The notes beneath the pieces are model-generated. The model was not told where the DNA came from and did not search any database. It worked only from the letters and a program-made list of their open reading frames with translations. From positions 8,155,625-8,219,624 of the forward strand of contig JAQNBH010000011.1 of NCBI GenBank assembly GCA_028752905.1: 64,000 nucleotides of DNA, given 5' to 3'. Position numbers and translations under genes: made by a program. Positions 10,010-21,824 of this stretch are shown here, piece by piece (the first letter of the stretch is position 1; every line of letters starts with the position of its first letter). The DNA is from Cladorhizidae sp. MBARI D1340-BT2 (taxonomy: Eukaryota > Porifera > Demospongiae > Poecilosclerida > Cladorhizidae).

Positions 10010-10226
10010 TGACCCTGATCCTCCAAACTCTAGCTCTAGTCATTGTCCAGGCCCTAACCATAGTCCTTGTCAAAGCCCTAACCCTAGTCATTGACCAGGC
10101 CCTAGTCATTATCCAGGCCCTAACCCTAGTCATTGTCCAGGCCCTAACCCTAGTCATTGTCCAAGCCCTAACACTAGTCATTGTCCAAGCCCTGGCCTTA
10201 TTCATTGTCCAAGCCCTAACCCTAGC
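10010..10226. repeat. 24-bp telomere-like interstitial array (U1/U2 junction)
   Basis: Tandem 24-bp units of type gccctaaccctagtcattgt plus ccag. Each contains ccctaaccctag, i.e. nearly two copies of the animal telomere repeat CCCTAA. Repeated at 16,560-16,745 and, shorter, at 22,970-23,040, always at the unit junction. Confidence 0.8.
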
Positions 10227-11040
10227 TCAAAAGATAAGTCTCTCTGTGTGCTCTCTCTTGATACTAAAAACTATTGCATATGTACAACCACCCCCAAGGT
10301 ACAGGCAGTCAAAGTTGGGGCCTCAAAACCACCCGCCCAAGTTTTCTGCATTTTAGCTACTAATTGGATAGTGGAAGCCATTGAAATTAGCTAGAGGAGT
10401 TCTCCCATACAATAAGTGCTGTCATTATTAGCTAAAACATAAGTAGGTGGTCAAGCACTTGGGCAAGTGTGGGTGGCTGGAACATCCAACAATGTTCCAG
10501 CCACTCTACAATATACTGCATATCTACAGTGAAGGGTGTGCAATCTAGGAGCTGGCAAGTCCTAACCACATGGTCATGTTTGTCAGTTTATAATTTAGAC
10601 CCCTCCCTCTTCATATGAACATAAGCATATAATCTGCTGGCCCCATCTGTAGTGTTTGTGCAGCTCTACCAGTCTCCCAGTGCTTATAGCCTCTCAAGAC
10701 TTGATGCTGGCAAGTAGCTACTAGCAAGAGGTGAGGGCTGGCTCCACTTCACATGGCAACCAGCAGCTCCAATAGATGACCATGTAGAAACTAAACTGCC
10801 ATCAGCAAGCACTCTACCCTGGCTGCAGGTGGCAGAGCAATCACTAGCAGAGCATAAATGTGTGCACAGATATGCACTTTCATGGTAGCCCACGTTTTTC
10901 AGGGTGAGTGCACCAATAGCTACTACCCCATACAACCTGTGAACACACACACACACACACACACACATACACACACAGGAAGCTCATGATGGCCATTGAT
11001 TCATGTCTCCTGCTCCACTACTCAATGTTGCATAAGTCTT

Positions 11041-13512
11041 CAGGCCCGTACACAGACTTTTGAAAAGGGGGGTGCACAATTTGGTATGTGATTCAAGAAA
11101 TCGTGTTGCAGGGGTCTAGGGGTATGTTCCCCAGGCCTGTATTTTAGGTCCTCTGAGAGTCAATTTGGTCCTCAAATAATTAATCATTACCACAAAAAAA
11201 CAATATCACAATATCACTCAAATGGTAAATAATATCATTCCAAATAGCTAGCCTTCTGTAATTTTCGAGGGCGCTTCTGCAGAAAAAACTTGCAAATATC
11301 TATACTTATCAATGATTCATAGTTCATATGTATTAATGGTAAGGCAGTTAAACGTTCTTCTGTCTGTGTACACCTTAGATAATTGTGTAGTCATCGGAGA
11401 GCTGATGCCGATCTTTCGCATGAACAAGAGCTCAAAGGGATGGTAGCAAAGATCTTCAATAATATACAGATATTTGGAAGAGATTGAGGACACTGCTTTA
11501 GAGAGTCACTTAAAGTTTCAGGACGATCTTTTTCTGCAACAAGCAACCACTTTGACTTCCACCGACAGAGTTCTTCATCGATCATATTTGGATTGGGAAT
11601 GTCATCAGAGTAGAAATCTATTGCTTCTTTAATATCACTGAAAGAAGAATTAGCATTGATGTTTGCAGGTAAAAGCCCTTGCAGGGAAGCTGCTCGCTTA
11701 CTGTGAGCTGTAAATCTCGAACAAATATCAGTTATTAGATGGTCAAGGAATGGAATTGCAATAGCTATCTTGAAATACTCTTCAACTGATGTAAATTGTG
11801 GGTTTGAACGATGTTGCTGCCGTTGACTTATACGAGGCATTGATACAGATATGCCAGATTGTTCTGCAATTCTACTGCTGTGATCAAAAATACGCTTGGA
11901 ATAGCTGTCAATATCTTCCCTCACTATCTTCAACTCCTCACAGCATTGCATGACTGTGGATACACAAGAAACTATATCTTGTTTCCCCCCCTAAATTTTA
12001 ACAACCGGGTAAATTAAGGAACGATAGATCGTTACCATTGAGTAAAGAAACTCAAAAGATTCCAAGGTTTTCATCTTGGCAAGTGCATTCTTTTTATCTT
12101 CTGGTGACCACCGATCATTAAACAGAGGAAAATCAACGTCCCCATAAAGCATCACTTCACATACATGGATTAAGAATGGATGAGCTAAGGAGAAGCGCTC
12201 CCAACCATCTATGCTCTCAACCCATCTGGTTATGCAGACATTGAGAAGAGGGGCTCGACTTGACCTGTGTGTGTTTCATGCCACAATTGCTTTTAACAGC
12301 CCTTCTCTTTTGGGAGAATGCTTTATCCAAAGGACGAGACTCTTAATTTGATCTATACAATTTCTGATGGGTGGAACAGAGCAAGAACTCACAGTAGCCA
12401 GATTGAGTGAATGACTGGCACAGTGAGTGTAAAGTGCTTTGGGTTGCTTTTCGAGTATTCTAGCTTGAACACCAGCACTCATTGTAGATGCACCATCATA
12501 ACCCTGGCCACGCAAATTACTCAAAGACAACCCAAGATTGTCCAAGGATGCTATGATTGCATCAGCAATGTCAACTGCCCAATTAGAGTAAGGTGTATTC
12601 ACAAGATAACCTTTATCCTTTCTATTAATACTAGAAAGAAGAAGTGAACATGGTCCACAAAATACAGCATCCATATACAACAGCCAGGGATATTTTTTGA
12701 GCCAAGAAATATTAAACTTTCGGTTTTTACCACGAAATTGTGTACATGGCAAAAACTAGGTGGGTTGATATGTTGATAAAGTTAAAAAAATACTTTTCAT
12801 CAATAGAAAGACTACTAACTGTGCAAATAATGCTTTCTATAGACTTCTTTGGATCCAAGAAGGTCCCAATATCATCAAAAGGGGGTGGTTCAAGACCTGA
12901 TGAAGACTGCTGACTTGAAATTTGGAATTTGGACGGCAGGTTGACATTCATGTCTACATTCAAGATTATCACTATCACCTGATGGTGGAAGAATTATTGG
13001 TAGAGAAGAGCTTCTTGGAGCTTCATTCAGGGTGCTTGAACTGGGGAGTCCTAAAGTTACAGAAAAATATCAAATCTCAATTGTAGCTCGAACCTAACCA
13101 TTGTTTTACTTAACTCCTTCATCACAGGCAATTCTTTTGTTAAAAAAGGACCGGATGTCTTGAGATTGATGCTGTCTTTTCATAACTTTATTCCAAGGGA
13201 AACTTACACTCATAAATTATGCACACTGACTTTAGCTTGCATCTGCATGTGAGCGCAGTCCAAATTACAACATAACAGGAAAGTTTTCTAGTGAAGGTGT
13301 TGATCAATCTGAATAGTAATTAATTGCCATTTGGTTAAGAGTTGATGATTGGAATGAAGCAGGGTTTATGGTTTATGTATAACGGAAGTTGAACTGATGA
13401 TTAACAATAAAAATGTCAGCTAGCTATTTCATGCATACATACATACATACATGTACACCAAGTACTGTCATGAATATAATTATTTTGAAAGCACCCCCCC
13501 TGTGTACGGGCA
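11041..13512. mobile_element. hAT transposon (Zaphod-type) with 8-bp target duplication
   Basis: Termini caggcccgtacacag and ctgtgtacgggca are inverted repeats. The flanks taagtctt (11,033-11,040) and tgagtctt (13,513-13,520) are an 8-bp duplication with one mismatch. U3 has the intact site gcataagtcttgctag near 17,600, which proves a precise insertion. Eight-base duplications are diagnostic of hAT elements. The minus strand carries a broken transposase. Confidence 0.9.
11391..12978 (-). pseudogene. hAT transposase, frameshifted and internally deleted
   Basis: Minus-strand pieces in order. At 12,978-12,727 an N-terminal segment with PPPFDDIGTFLD. At 12,752-12,276 a TTF-type zinc finger (FNISWLKKYPWLLY, FCGPC) followed directly by LRGQGYDGASTMSAGVQA and YTHCASHSLNLA. 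At 12,275-11,952 a frame-broken part with TRWVESIDGWERF. At 11,951-11,391 the dimerisation end with PRISQRQQHRSN and FATIPLSSCSCERSASALR. The stretch expected between zinc finger and GQGYDGA, which holds the first catalytic Asp, is missing. Non-functional. Confidence 0.85.
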
Positions 13513-13859
13513 TGAGTCTTGCTAGTGTAGAGATGAGGCCATCATGATTTATGGGGCCATAGGGAGCTGGTGTGGTTGTCTCCTCAAGCACACAGGGTTG
13601 GCCTGGAATGTGTTATGTAACAATAATTATAGATAGTTGTGTTGGGACACCAGTGGGGCCCACACACCCTCTACATATCTCTAACACACACACACATACA
13701 CACACACACCACCTGGAGCATGAATTAAAGCACTCGCATAGTAGAGTAGCTTCCTCTAGAAATGAATACTACATGTATTTCAATTATCTAGCACTTCCAA
13801 ATCAATACCTACATAGACATTCAGGAACTTGAGGCCCCCAACTTTGACTGCCTATAACA

Positions 13860-14400
13860 TTAGAATGGCTATACCTATGCAGCAGATTTTAGTATCAAGA
13901 GAGGGCACACAGAGAGACCTATCTTTTGAGCTTTTATCAAGTCCATACAGTGAAGTGTGTAGAATCTATCCAGCTATACCTAAGCAACAGTTTTTAGTAT
14001 CAAGAGAGAGCACACATAGAGACCTATCTTTTGAGCTATATATCAAGTCCATACAGTAAAGTATGTAGAATCTATTGGGCAATACCTAAGCAACAGGTTT
14101 TAGTATCAAGAGAGAGCACACAGTGAGACCTATCTTTTGAGATTATATCAAGTCCATACAGTAAAGTGTGTAGAATCTATGGGGCTATACCTAAGCAACA
14201 GTTTTTAGTATCAAGAGAGAGCACACAGAGAGACCTATCTTTTGAGCTTGTAAATAATATCAAGTCCATACAATGAAGTGTGCAGAATCTATGAACTCTA
14301 GCTATGCATACATTTTTAGTATCAGGAGAGAGCACACAGAGAGACCTATCTTTTGAGCTATATATCAAGTCCATACAGTGAAGTGTTCAGAATCTATGGC
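13860..14400. repeat. Amplified terminal repeat of U2 (~90-100-bp units)
   Basis: Five to six tandem copies of the right terminus: gcaacagtttttagtatcaa, gagagcacacagagagacc, ttttgagct, aagtccatacag. The opening of each tandem unit is the reverse complement of this sequence. Open frames here are repeat artefacts. Confidence 0.85.
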
Positions 14401-14559
14401 CTATGCAATATTTTTTGAGCTTTGTATCAAAGTCAAAGCCAAGCATGCATAATCTGTGTAGCTCTAAAGTCCAAACCACAATATTCTAGAAAAAATATAT
14501 AATGATATTGGCCCCAGATCTGAGTCAACTCATAAAGGATATGGTAATAGCAACTACAC

Positions 14560-14930
14560 TGGCCCTAACCATTACCCTGGCCCTAACACTAGCACCATGC
14601 TAAGGTGTGTAGCACATCTGCACATCAACAAGCACCTGAGCTCCCCCATATGAAGCACACCATGCTCACGCATGCACAATGATGCATGCAGGAGCTGAGT
14701 CAGGTGAGCTGGACATCTTACAAGTGTTAGGAGTACTAGCATACCTTACCTAAGCATAAAGGATGTGCTAATTGTCCAATAGTAGTGTACACCCACAATA
14801 AAGGTTTCTCTAGTCCACCACATGTTCTATGAGGCTGGTACTCTTATTACACAACACTCCTGCAGCTGTTCCTACAGTCCTAGGCACTGCCCTGGCAATA
14901 ACTAGGAGGTGGAGCATACAGCCCTATGGG
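14560..14930. other. Internal unique part of the repeat unit (U2)
   Basis: Between terminal-repeat array and 65-bp array: tggccctaaccattaccc, gctaaggtgtgtagcac, then ctgcagctgttcctacag. Equivalent DNA lies at 20,440-20,795 and 24,690-25,130. No coding frame recognised. Confidence 0.6.
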
Positions 14931-15655
14931 GACACACTGGACCAACACCACACTTGGTAGAGGCAGGTTGAAGTAGTTAGACTAGGTCTATGGGGACACA
15001 CACTGGACCAACACCAAACTGGGTGGAGGCAGGTTGAAGTAGGTGGCCATAGCTCTATGGGGAGACACATTGGACCAACACCACACTGGGTAGAGGCAGG
15101 TTGAAGTAGGTGGCCATAGCTCTATGGGGACACACACTGGACCAACACCACACTGGGTGGTGGCAGGTTGAAGTAGGTGGCCATAGCTCTATGGGGACAG
15201 ACACTGGACCAACACCACACTGGGTGGACGCAGGTTGAAGTAGGTGGCCATAGCTCTATGTGGACACACACTGGGACAACACAACACTGGGTGGAGGCAG
15301 GTTGAATTAGGTGGCCATAGCTCTATGGGGACACATACTGGACCAACACCATACTGGGTGGAGGCAGGTTGAAGTAGGTGGCCATAGCTATGGGGACACA
15401 CACTGGACCTACACCACACTGGGTGGAGGCACATTAAAGTAGGTGGCCATAGACATACACTGTACCAACACCACACTGGGTGCAGGCAGGTTGAAGTAGG
15501 TGGCCATAGCTCTATGCGGACACACACTGGACCAACACCACACTGGGTGGAGGCAGGTTGAAGTAGGTGGCCATAGCTCTATGGGGACACAGACTGGACC
15601 AACACCACAGTAGGTGGAGGCAGGTTGAGGTAGGTGGCCATAGCTCTATGGGGAC
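14930..15655. repeat. 65-bp minisatellite (U2 copy)
   Basis: About 11 copies of a ~65-bp unit with ctatggggacacacactgg, accaacaccacactgggtgg and gttgaagtaggtggccatag. Homologous arrays: 20,795-21,590 (U3) and 25,130-25,590 (U4). Confidence 0.92.
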
Positions 15656-15889
15656 AGGGGATTCTCAAGTCACTCTAAGACTTTGGGAATCTAGAATGGA
15701 GGACATACATTATTGGTAAGGGTCTTTTGACCTTGTGATGGTGGGCACTACAAATGGTACAGATCTAAGATCACCTCATAAAAGATGTGGCAATTGCTCA
15801 ATTACTATGTCCCAAACACATACAAGTACTGTTCCCACAGCCTAGGCCTGCACTTAGAGGAGGGAAGATACATGTATGTAGTCTGTTCT

Positions 15890-16395
15890 CTGTCCTGTGT
15901 GAGGAGTGTGGAGGTCTAGTGAAACTCTGTGCCTTGTGTGAGGAGTGTGGAGGTCTAGTGAAACTCCGTGCCCTGTGTGAGGAGTGTTGAGGTCTAGTAC
16001 GTGAAACTCTGTGCCCTGTGTGAGGAGTGTGGAGGCCTAGAAACTCTGTGCCCTGTGTGAGGAGTGTGGAGGCCTAGTGAAACTCTGTGCCATGTGTGGG
16101 GAGTGTGGGGGTCTAGTGAAACTCTGTGCCCTGTGTGAGGAGTGTGGAGGTCTAGTGAAACTCTGTGCCTTGTGTGAGGAGTGTGGAGGTCTAGTGAAAC
16201 TCTGTGCCCTGTGTGAGGAATGTGGAGGTCTAGTGAAACTCTGTGCCCTGTGTGAGGAGTGTGGAGGTCTAGTGAAACTCTGTGCCCTGTGTGAGGAGTG
16301 TGGAGGTCTAGTAAAACTCTGTGCCCTGTGTGAGGAATATGGAGGTCTAGTGAAACTCTGTGACCTGTGTGAGGAGTATGGAGGTCTAGTGATAG
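15890..16395. repeat. 39-bp minisatellite (U2 copy)
   Basis: About 13 copies of the same 39-bp unit as at 9410-9870. Followed by the invariant tail gataggacataaccatat. Confidence 0.92.
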
Positions 16396-16559
16396 GACAT
16401 AACCATATAAAACTAGCATTACATCATCATGGTGTCACCTTTAGCATTGTAAGATGGTAATTCTGTAACTATTATCCTAGCCCTTATCCTACCCATTCAC
16501 CTGTAACTCTAGCCATTGCCCTAGCCAATCCCTTGGCCCTGATCCTCCAAACTCTAGCT

Positions 16560-16745
16560 CTAGTCATTGTCCAGGCCCTAACCATAGTCCTTGTCAAAGC
16601 CCTAACCCTAGTCATTGACCAGGCCCTAGTCATTATCCAGGCCCTAACCCTAGTCATTGTCCAGGCCCTAACCCTAGTCATTGTCCAAGCCCTAACACTA
16701 GTCATTGTCCAAGCCCTGGCCTTATTCATTGTCCAAGCCCTAACC
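16560..16745. repeat. 24-bp telomere-like array (U2/U3 junction)
   Basis: Near-identical copy of the 10,010-10,226 array with gccctaaccctagtcattgt units. Confidence 0.8.
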
Positions 16746-17466
16746 CTAGCTCAAAAGATAGGTCTCTCTGTGTGCTCTCTCTTGATACTAAAAACTATTG
16801 CATATGTACAACCACCCCCAAGGTACAGGCAGTCAAAGTTGGGGCCTCAAAACCACCCGCCCAAGTTTTCTGCATTTTAGCTACTAATTGGATAGTGGAA
16901 GCCATTGAAATTAGCTAGAGGAGTTCTCCCATACAATAAGTGCTGTCATTATTAGCTAAAACATAAGTAGGTGGTCAAGCACTTGGGCAAGTGTGGGTGG
17001 CTGGAACATCCAACAATGTTCCAGCCACTCTACAATATACTGCATATCTACAGTGAACAGAAGGGTGTGCAATCTAGGAGCTGGCAAGTCCTAACCACAT
17101 GGTCATGTTTGTCAGTTTATAATTTAGACCCCTCCCTCTTCATATGAAGATAAGCATATAATCTGTAGTGTTTGTGCAGCTCTACCAGTCTCCCAGTGCT
17201 TATAGCCTCTCAAGACTTGATGCTGGCAAGTAGCTACTAGCAAGAGGTGAGGGCTGGCTCCACTTCACATGGCAACCAGCAGCTCCAATAGATGACCATG
17301 TAGAAACTAAACTGCCATCAGCAAGCACTCTACCCTGGCTGCAGGTGGCAGAGCAATCACTAGCAGAGCATGAATGTGTGCACAGATATGCACTTTCATG
17401 GTAGCCCACGTTTTTCAGGGTGAGTGCACCAATAGCTACTACCCCATACAACCTGTGAACACACGT

Positions 17467-17521
<55 letters not shown>

Positions 17522-17944
17522 CGCACACACACACACATACACACACAGGAAGCTCATGATGGCCATTGATTCATGTCTCCTTCTCCACTACTCAATGTTG
17601 CATAAGTCTTGCTAGTGTAGAGATGAGGCCATCATGATTTATGGGTCCATAGGGAGCTGGTGTGGTTGTCTCCTCAAGCACACAGGGTTGGCCTGGAATG
17701 TGTTATGTAACAATAATTATAGCTAGTTGTGTTGGGACACCAGTGGGGCCCACACACCCTCTACATATCTCTAACACACACACATACACACACACACCAC
17801 CTGGAGCATGAATTAAAGCACTCGCATAGTAGAGTAGCTTCCTCTAGAAATGAATACTACATGTATTTCAATTATCTAGCACTTCCAAATCAATAGCTAC
17901 ATAGACATTCAGGAACTTGAGGCCCCCAACTTTGACTGCCTATA

Positions 17945-18490
17945 ACATTAGAATGGCTATACCTATGCAGCAGATTTTAGTATCAAGAGAGGGCACACAG
18001 AGAGACCTATCTTTTGAGCTTTTATCAAGTCCATACAGTGAAGTGTGTAAAATCTATCCAGCTATACCTAAGCAACAGTTTTTAGTATCAAGAGAGAGCA
18101 CACATAGAGACCTATCTTTTGAGCTATATATCAAGTCCATACAGTAAAGTATGTAGAATCTATTGGGCAATACCTAAGCAACAGGTTTTAGTATCAAGAG
18201 AGAGCACACAGTGAGACCTATCTTTTGAGATTATATCAAGTCCATACAGTAAAGTGTGTAGAATCTATGGGGCTATACCTAAGCAACAGTTTTTAGTATC
18301 AAGAGAGAGCACACAGAGAGACCTATCTTTTGAGCTTGTAAATAATATCAAGTCCATACAATGAAGTGTGCAGAATCTATGAACTCTAGCTATGCATACA
18401 TTTTTAGTATCAGGAGAGAGCACACAGAGAGACCTATCTTTTGAGCTATATATCAAGTCCATACAGTGAAGTGTTCAGAATCTATGGCCT
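17945..18490. repeat. Amplified terminal repeat of U3
   Basis: Nearly base-for-base copy of 13,860-14,400. Confidence 0.85.
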
Positions 18491-18625
18491 ATGCAATATT
18501 TTTTGAGCTTTGTATCAAAGTCAAAGCCAAGCATGCATAATCTGTGTAGCTCTAAAATCCAAACCACAATATTCTAGAAAAAATATATAATGATATTGGC
18601 CCCAGATCTGAGTCAACTCATAAAG

Positions 18626-20413
18626 CAGTGGCGTAGGAAGAGGGGGGGCTCCAGGGGCTGGAGCCCCCCCATAAGTTCAGGTAATCTAAATTGGTTCTCA
18701 TTAATGCAAAATGTGGTTGGCTATGCTATCTGGTCAATTCAAGACACTTTGTCATTGTAGCTATATAGTAGATTTTAGTTAGTCATTCAATCATATAAAA
18801 TCTTAATAGCTAGTGTGTAGCTAGTGTGCAGATAGCTATAAATATACTCAATCTCACTCTCATTAGAGCAATCAACAAGGAATGATATCTGAGTTCATAA
18901 TTATGACCCACAATCATTAATGAGATCAACCACTACCACAACCCATCTCAGTGTGATAATTAGCTATGTACCTATCAGGCTCAATTTGGAACCCATCTTG
19001 AAAGCTATAACCCAAGATTTCAACTTTCTTGGCTTAAAAAAGCAAGGATCATAGCTCTGGCTCTACTAGTGGTAAGTAGTCTACCTAGTAGTTAACTAGC
19101 TAACCACAGAATACTCTTAAATATAGATCCTTCTGATCCTCACCAATCTCCGTCATCAAGCCACAAGAAGTTCCAGTGATCAAGAATGTGGGCTCACTCA
19201 TCTGTATTAGATACATGCTCTCAGTGTGAGTGTCCTTGCTGTAAAAGGCCCACCCAGTCAACCAGTTGATGTTGAGGAATCCTCTAGGCATGTTTATACG
19301 CATCACAGCCAGCAGCTGAACAAGAAGAAAACCTATAGTCGATCTCTACAAACAAGTTGGTATAAAAGGTACCCGTGGATTACAGTGTGTACCACAAGTT
19401 ACACTGGAAGAAGTTGCAAAGGAAAGTGATGTATATGGTGCAAAGGGCAATGGATTGCTTCATCGTATGGCATATCTTCTTCGGATTAAAGTTGGCACAT
19501 TTGATATTCAGTGCATCTGAACAATTCAGTACCAATCTCCGAGCAAAAGATACAACTCTACAAGAAGCCACACAAGGAGCAGATCTTCTTGTTGCTCATT
19601 ATCGGTCACTGCGTACTGAGTCCAGATTTAACCTATTTTATGATGATGTTCTTGAGAAATCTTCTGGACTCACATATGAGCCCTCTCTGCCAAGGAATCG
19701 AAAAAGGCCAAAACGGCTGGATGATGGTGAAGAGCCATATCGCTATCATGAACTCAAGGAGAACTACAGACATATATATTTTTATGCATTAGAGCTTGTA
19801 AAAGAGGAAGTGGAGAGAAGATTTGATCAAGCTGATTTTCAAACGATTCAGAAGCTAGAGTCTCTATTGCTTGATGTAGCTAATGGAAAGACTTTACAGA
19901 CAGACGAGTCTCTATTGCCTCGAAAAAGACATTTGCAGAGATTGATTCGTTTCCCAGTTGCCAATGGTAGCTGACATGGTAAAGAATGCATTTCAACATG
20001 CTCCAATGTTGTCGGTAACACAAGTGTAAGGTCAATTGCTGCAGGCATGAATCATAGTAACATATATAAGATAATGCTTAGCGAAGTTGACATTGTTCTG
20101 AAAATATACTTCACGTTTCCAGTAACAACTACAACGGCTGAGCGATCCTTTTCCTCATTACGTAGGCTCAAAACTTATCTATGAAGCACCATGAGTCAAT
20201 CTAGGTTTAACAATCTAATCATGTTGTATGTTCACCAGGACAAAACTGATGAATTGGACCTATCCTTTATAGCTAAAGAATTTGTATGCGTTAACCAACG
20301 TAGATGTAACTATTTTGGAAAATATTAATAAGATTTTTTGTGTATATTCATAGAGTAATATATACAGGAAAATTTGGTGCCCCCCCAATGTAAAACATCT
20401 TCCTACGCCCCTG
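18626..20413. mobile_element. hAT-like transposon with 5-bp target duplication
   Basis: Termini cagtggcgtaggaag and cttcctacgcccctg form ~15-bp inverted repeats. Flanks taaag (18,621-18,625) and taaag (20,414-20,418) are a 5-bp duplication. The empty site actcataaaggatatgg is intact in U2 near 14,535. The 1788-bp element encodes a broken transposase on the plus strand. Confidence 0.9.
19226..20326 (+). pseudogene. hAT transposase C-terminal part, broken
   Basis: Plus-strand fragments. At 19,375-19,974 a 199-codon frame with RYHELKENYRHIYFYALEL and the charged stretch VKEEVERRF that precedes the hAT dimerisation region. After a frame break, 20,050-20,326 reads YFTFPVTTTTAERSFSSLRR, LKTYL, stop, then MSQSRFNNLIMLYVHQDKTD, the conserved hAT dimerisation end. 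An in-frame stop follows LKTYL. The catalytic N-terminal part is missing. Confidence 0.82.
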
Positions 20414-20794
20414 TAAAGGATATGGTAATAGCAACTACACTGGCCCTAACCATTACCCTGGCCCTAACACTAGCACCATGCTAAGGTGTGTAGCACATCT
20501 GCACATCAACAAGCACCTGAGCTCCCCCATGTGAAGCACACCATGCTCACGCATGCACAATGATGCATGCAGGAGCTGAGTCAGGTGAGGTGGACATCTT
20601 ACAAGTGTTAGGAGTACTACCTAAGCATAAAGGATGTGCTAATTGTCCAATAGTAGTGTACACCCACAATAAAGGTTTCTCTAGTCCACCACATGTTCTA
20701 TGAGGCTGGTACTCTTATTACACAACACTCCTGCAGCTGTTCCTACAGTCCTAGGCACTGCCCTGGCAATAACTAGGAGGTGGAGCATACAGCC

Positions 20795-21590
20795 CTATGG
20801 GGACACACTGGACCAACACCACACTTGGTAGAGGCAGGTTGAAGTAGTTAGACTAGGTCTATGGGGACACACACTGGACCAACACCAAACTGGGTGGAGG
20901 CAGGTTGAAGTAGGTGGCCATAGCTCTATGGGGAGACACATTGGACCAACACCACACTGGGTAGAGGCAGGTTGAAGTAGGTGGCCATAGCTCTATGGGG
21001 ACACACACTGGACCAACACCACACTGGGTGGTGGCAGGTTGAAGTAGGTGGCCATAGCTCTATGGGGACAGACACTGGACCAACACCACACTGGGTGGAC
21101 GCAGGTTGAAGTAAGTGGCCATAGCTCTATGGGGACACACACTAGACCAACACCGCACTGGTTGGAGGCATGTTGAAGTAGGTGGCCATAGCTCTATGTG
21201 GACACACACTGGGACAACACAACACTGGGTGGAGGCAGGTTGAATTAGGTGGCCATAGCTCTATGGGGACACATACTGGACCAACACCATACTGGGTGGA
21301 GGCAGGTTGAAGTAGGTGGCCATAGCTATGGGGACACACACTGGACCTACACCACACTGGGTGGAGGCACATTAAAGTAGGTGGCCATAGACACACTGTA
21401 CCAACACCACACTGGGTGCAGGCAGGTTGAAGTAGGTGGCCATAGCTCTATGCGGACACACACTGGACCAACACCACACTGGGTGGAGGCAGGTTGAAGT
21501 AGGTGGCCATAGCTCTATGGGGACACAGACTGGACCAACACCACAGTAGGTGGAGGCAGGTTGAGGTAGGTGGCCATAGCTCTATGGGGA
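20795..21590. repeat. 65-bp minisatellite (U3 copy)
   Basis: About 12 units, one more than U2, otherwise the same order of unit variants. Confidence 0.92.
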
Positions 21591-21824
21591 CAGGGGATTC
21601 TCAAGTCACTCTAAGACTTTGGGAATCTAGAATGGAGGACATACATTATTGGTAAGGGTCTTTTGACCTTGTGATGTTGGGCACTACAAATGGTACAGAT
21701 CTGAGATCACCTCATAAAAGATGTGGCAATTGCTTACTATGTCCCAAACACATACAAGTACTGTTCCCACAGCCTAGGCCTGCACTTAGAGGAGGGCAGA
21801 TACATGTATGTAGTCTGTTCTCTG

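Larger units (their letters stand above)
6690..10226. repeat. Composite tandem repeat unit U1
   Basis: First of four tandem units. It opens with ctttactgtatggacttg, then the shared stretch ggtctctctgtgtgctctc and tgatactaaaaactgttgc. The inverse of this opening occurs near 8675-8800 (cagttttagtatcaagagag, then acacagagagacc), so the first ~2.1 kb is bounded by inverted repeats of roughly 120 bp. The rest holds ccctagccattaccc repeats (9000-9260), a 39-bp array and a telomere-like array. Only U1 keeps a non-LTR reverse transcriptase tail and only U1 has the pogo-like insertion. Confidence 0.75.
10227..16745. repeat. Composite tandem repeat unit U2
   Basis: Second unit, nearly identical to U3 over its non-inserted length (about 4 kb). 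It starts with ctcaaaagataagtctctc and ends with the telomere-like array. A 2472-bp hAT element interrupts it at 11,041-13,512. Contains an amplified terminal repeat, the 65-bp array and the 39-bp array. Confidence 0.8.

Noticed and set aside
9550..10356. Cys-rich (KLCALCEECGGLV) and ALTLVIVQ-type open frames, repeated at 16.0-16.9 and 21.7-22.9 kb
   Set aside because: Frames are produced by 39-bp and 24-bp units; both strands are open, which real genes rarely show.
17470..17545. (CA)n / (GT)n tracts as Z-DNA regulatory sites
   Set aside because: Common microsatellites present at the same place in each tandem unit; nothing links them to a gene.
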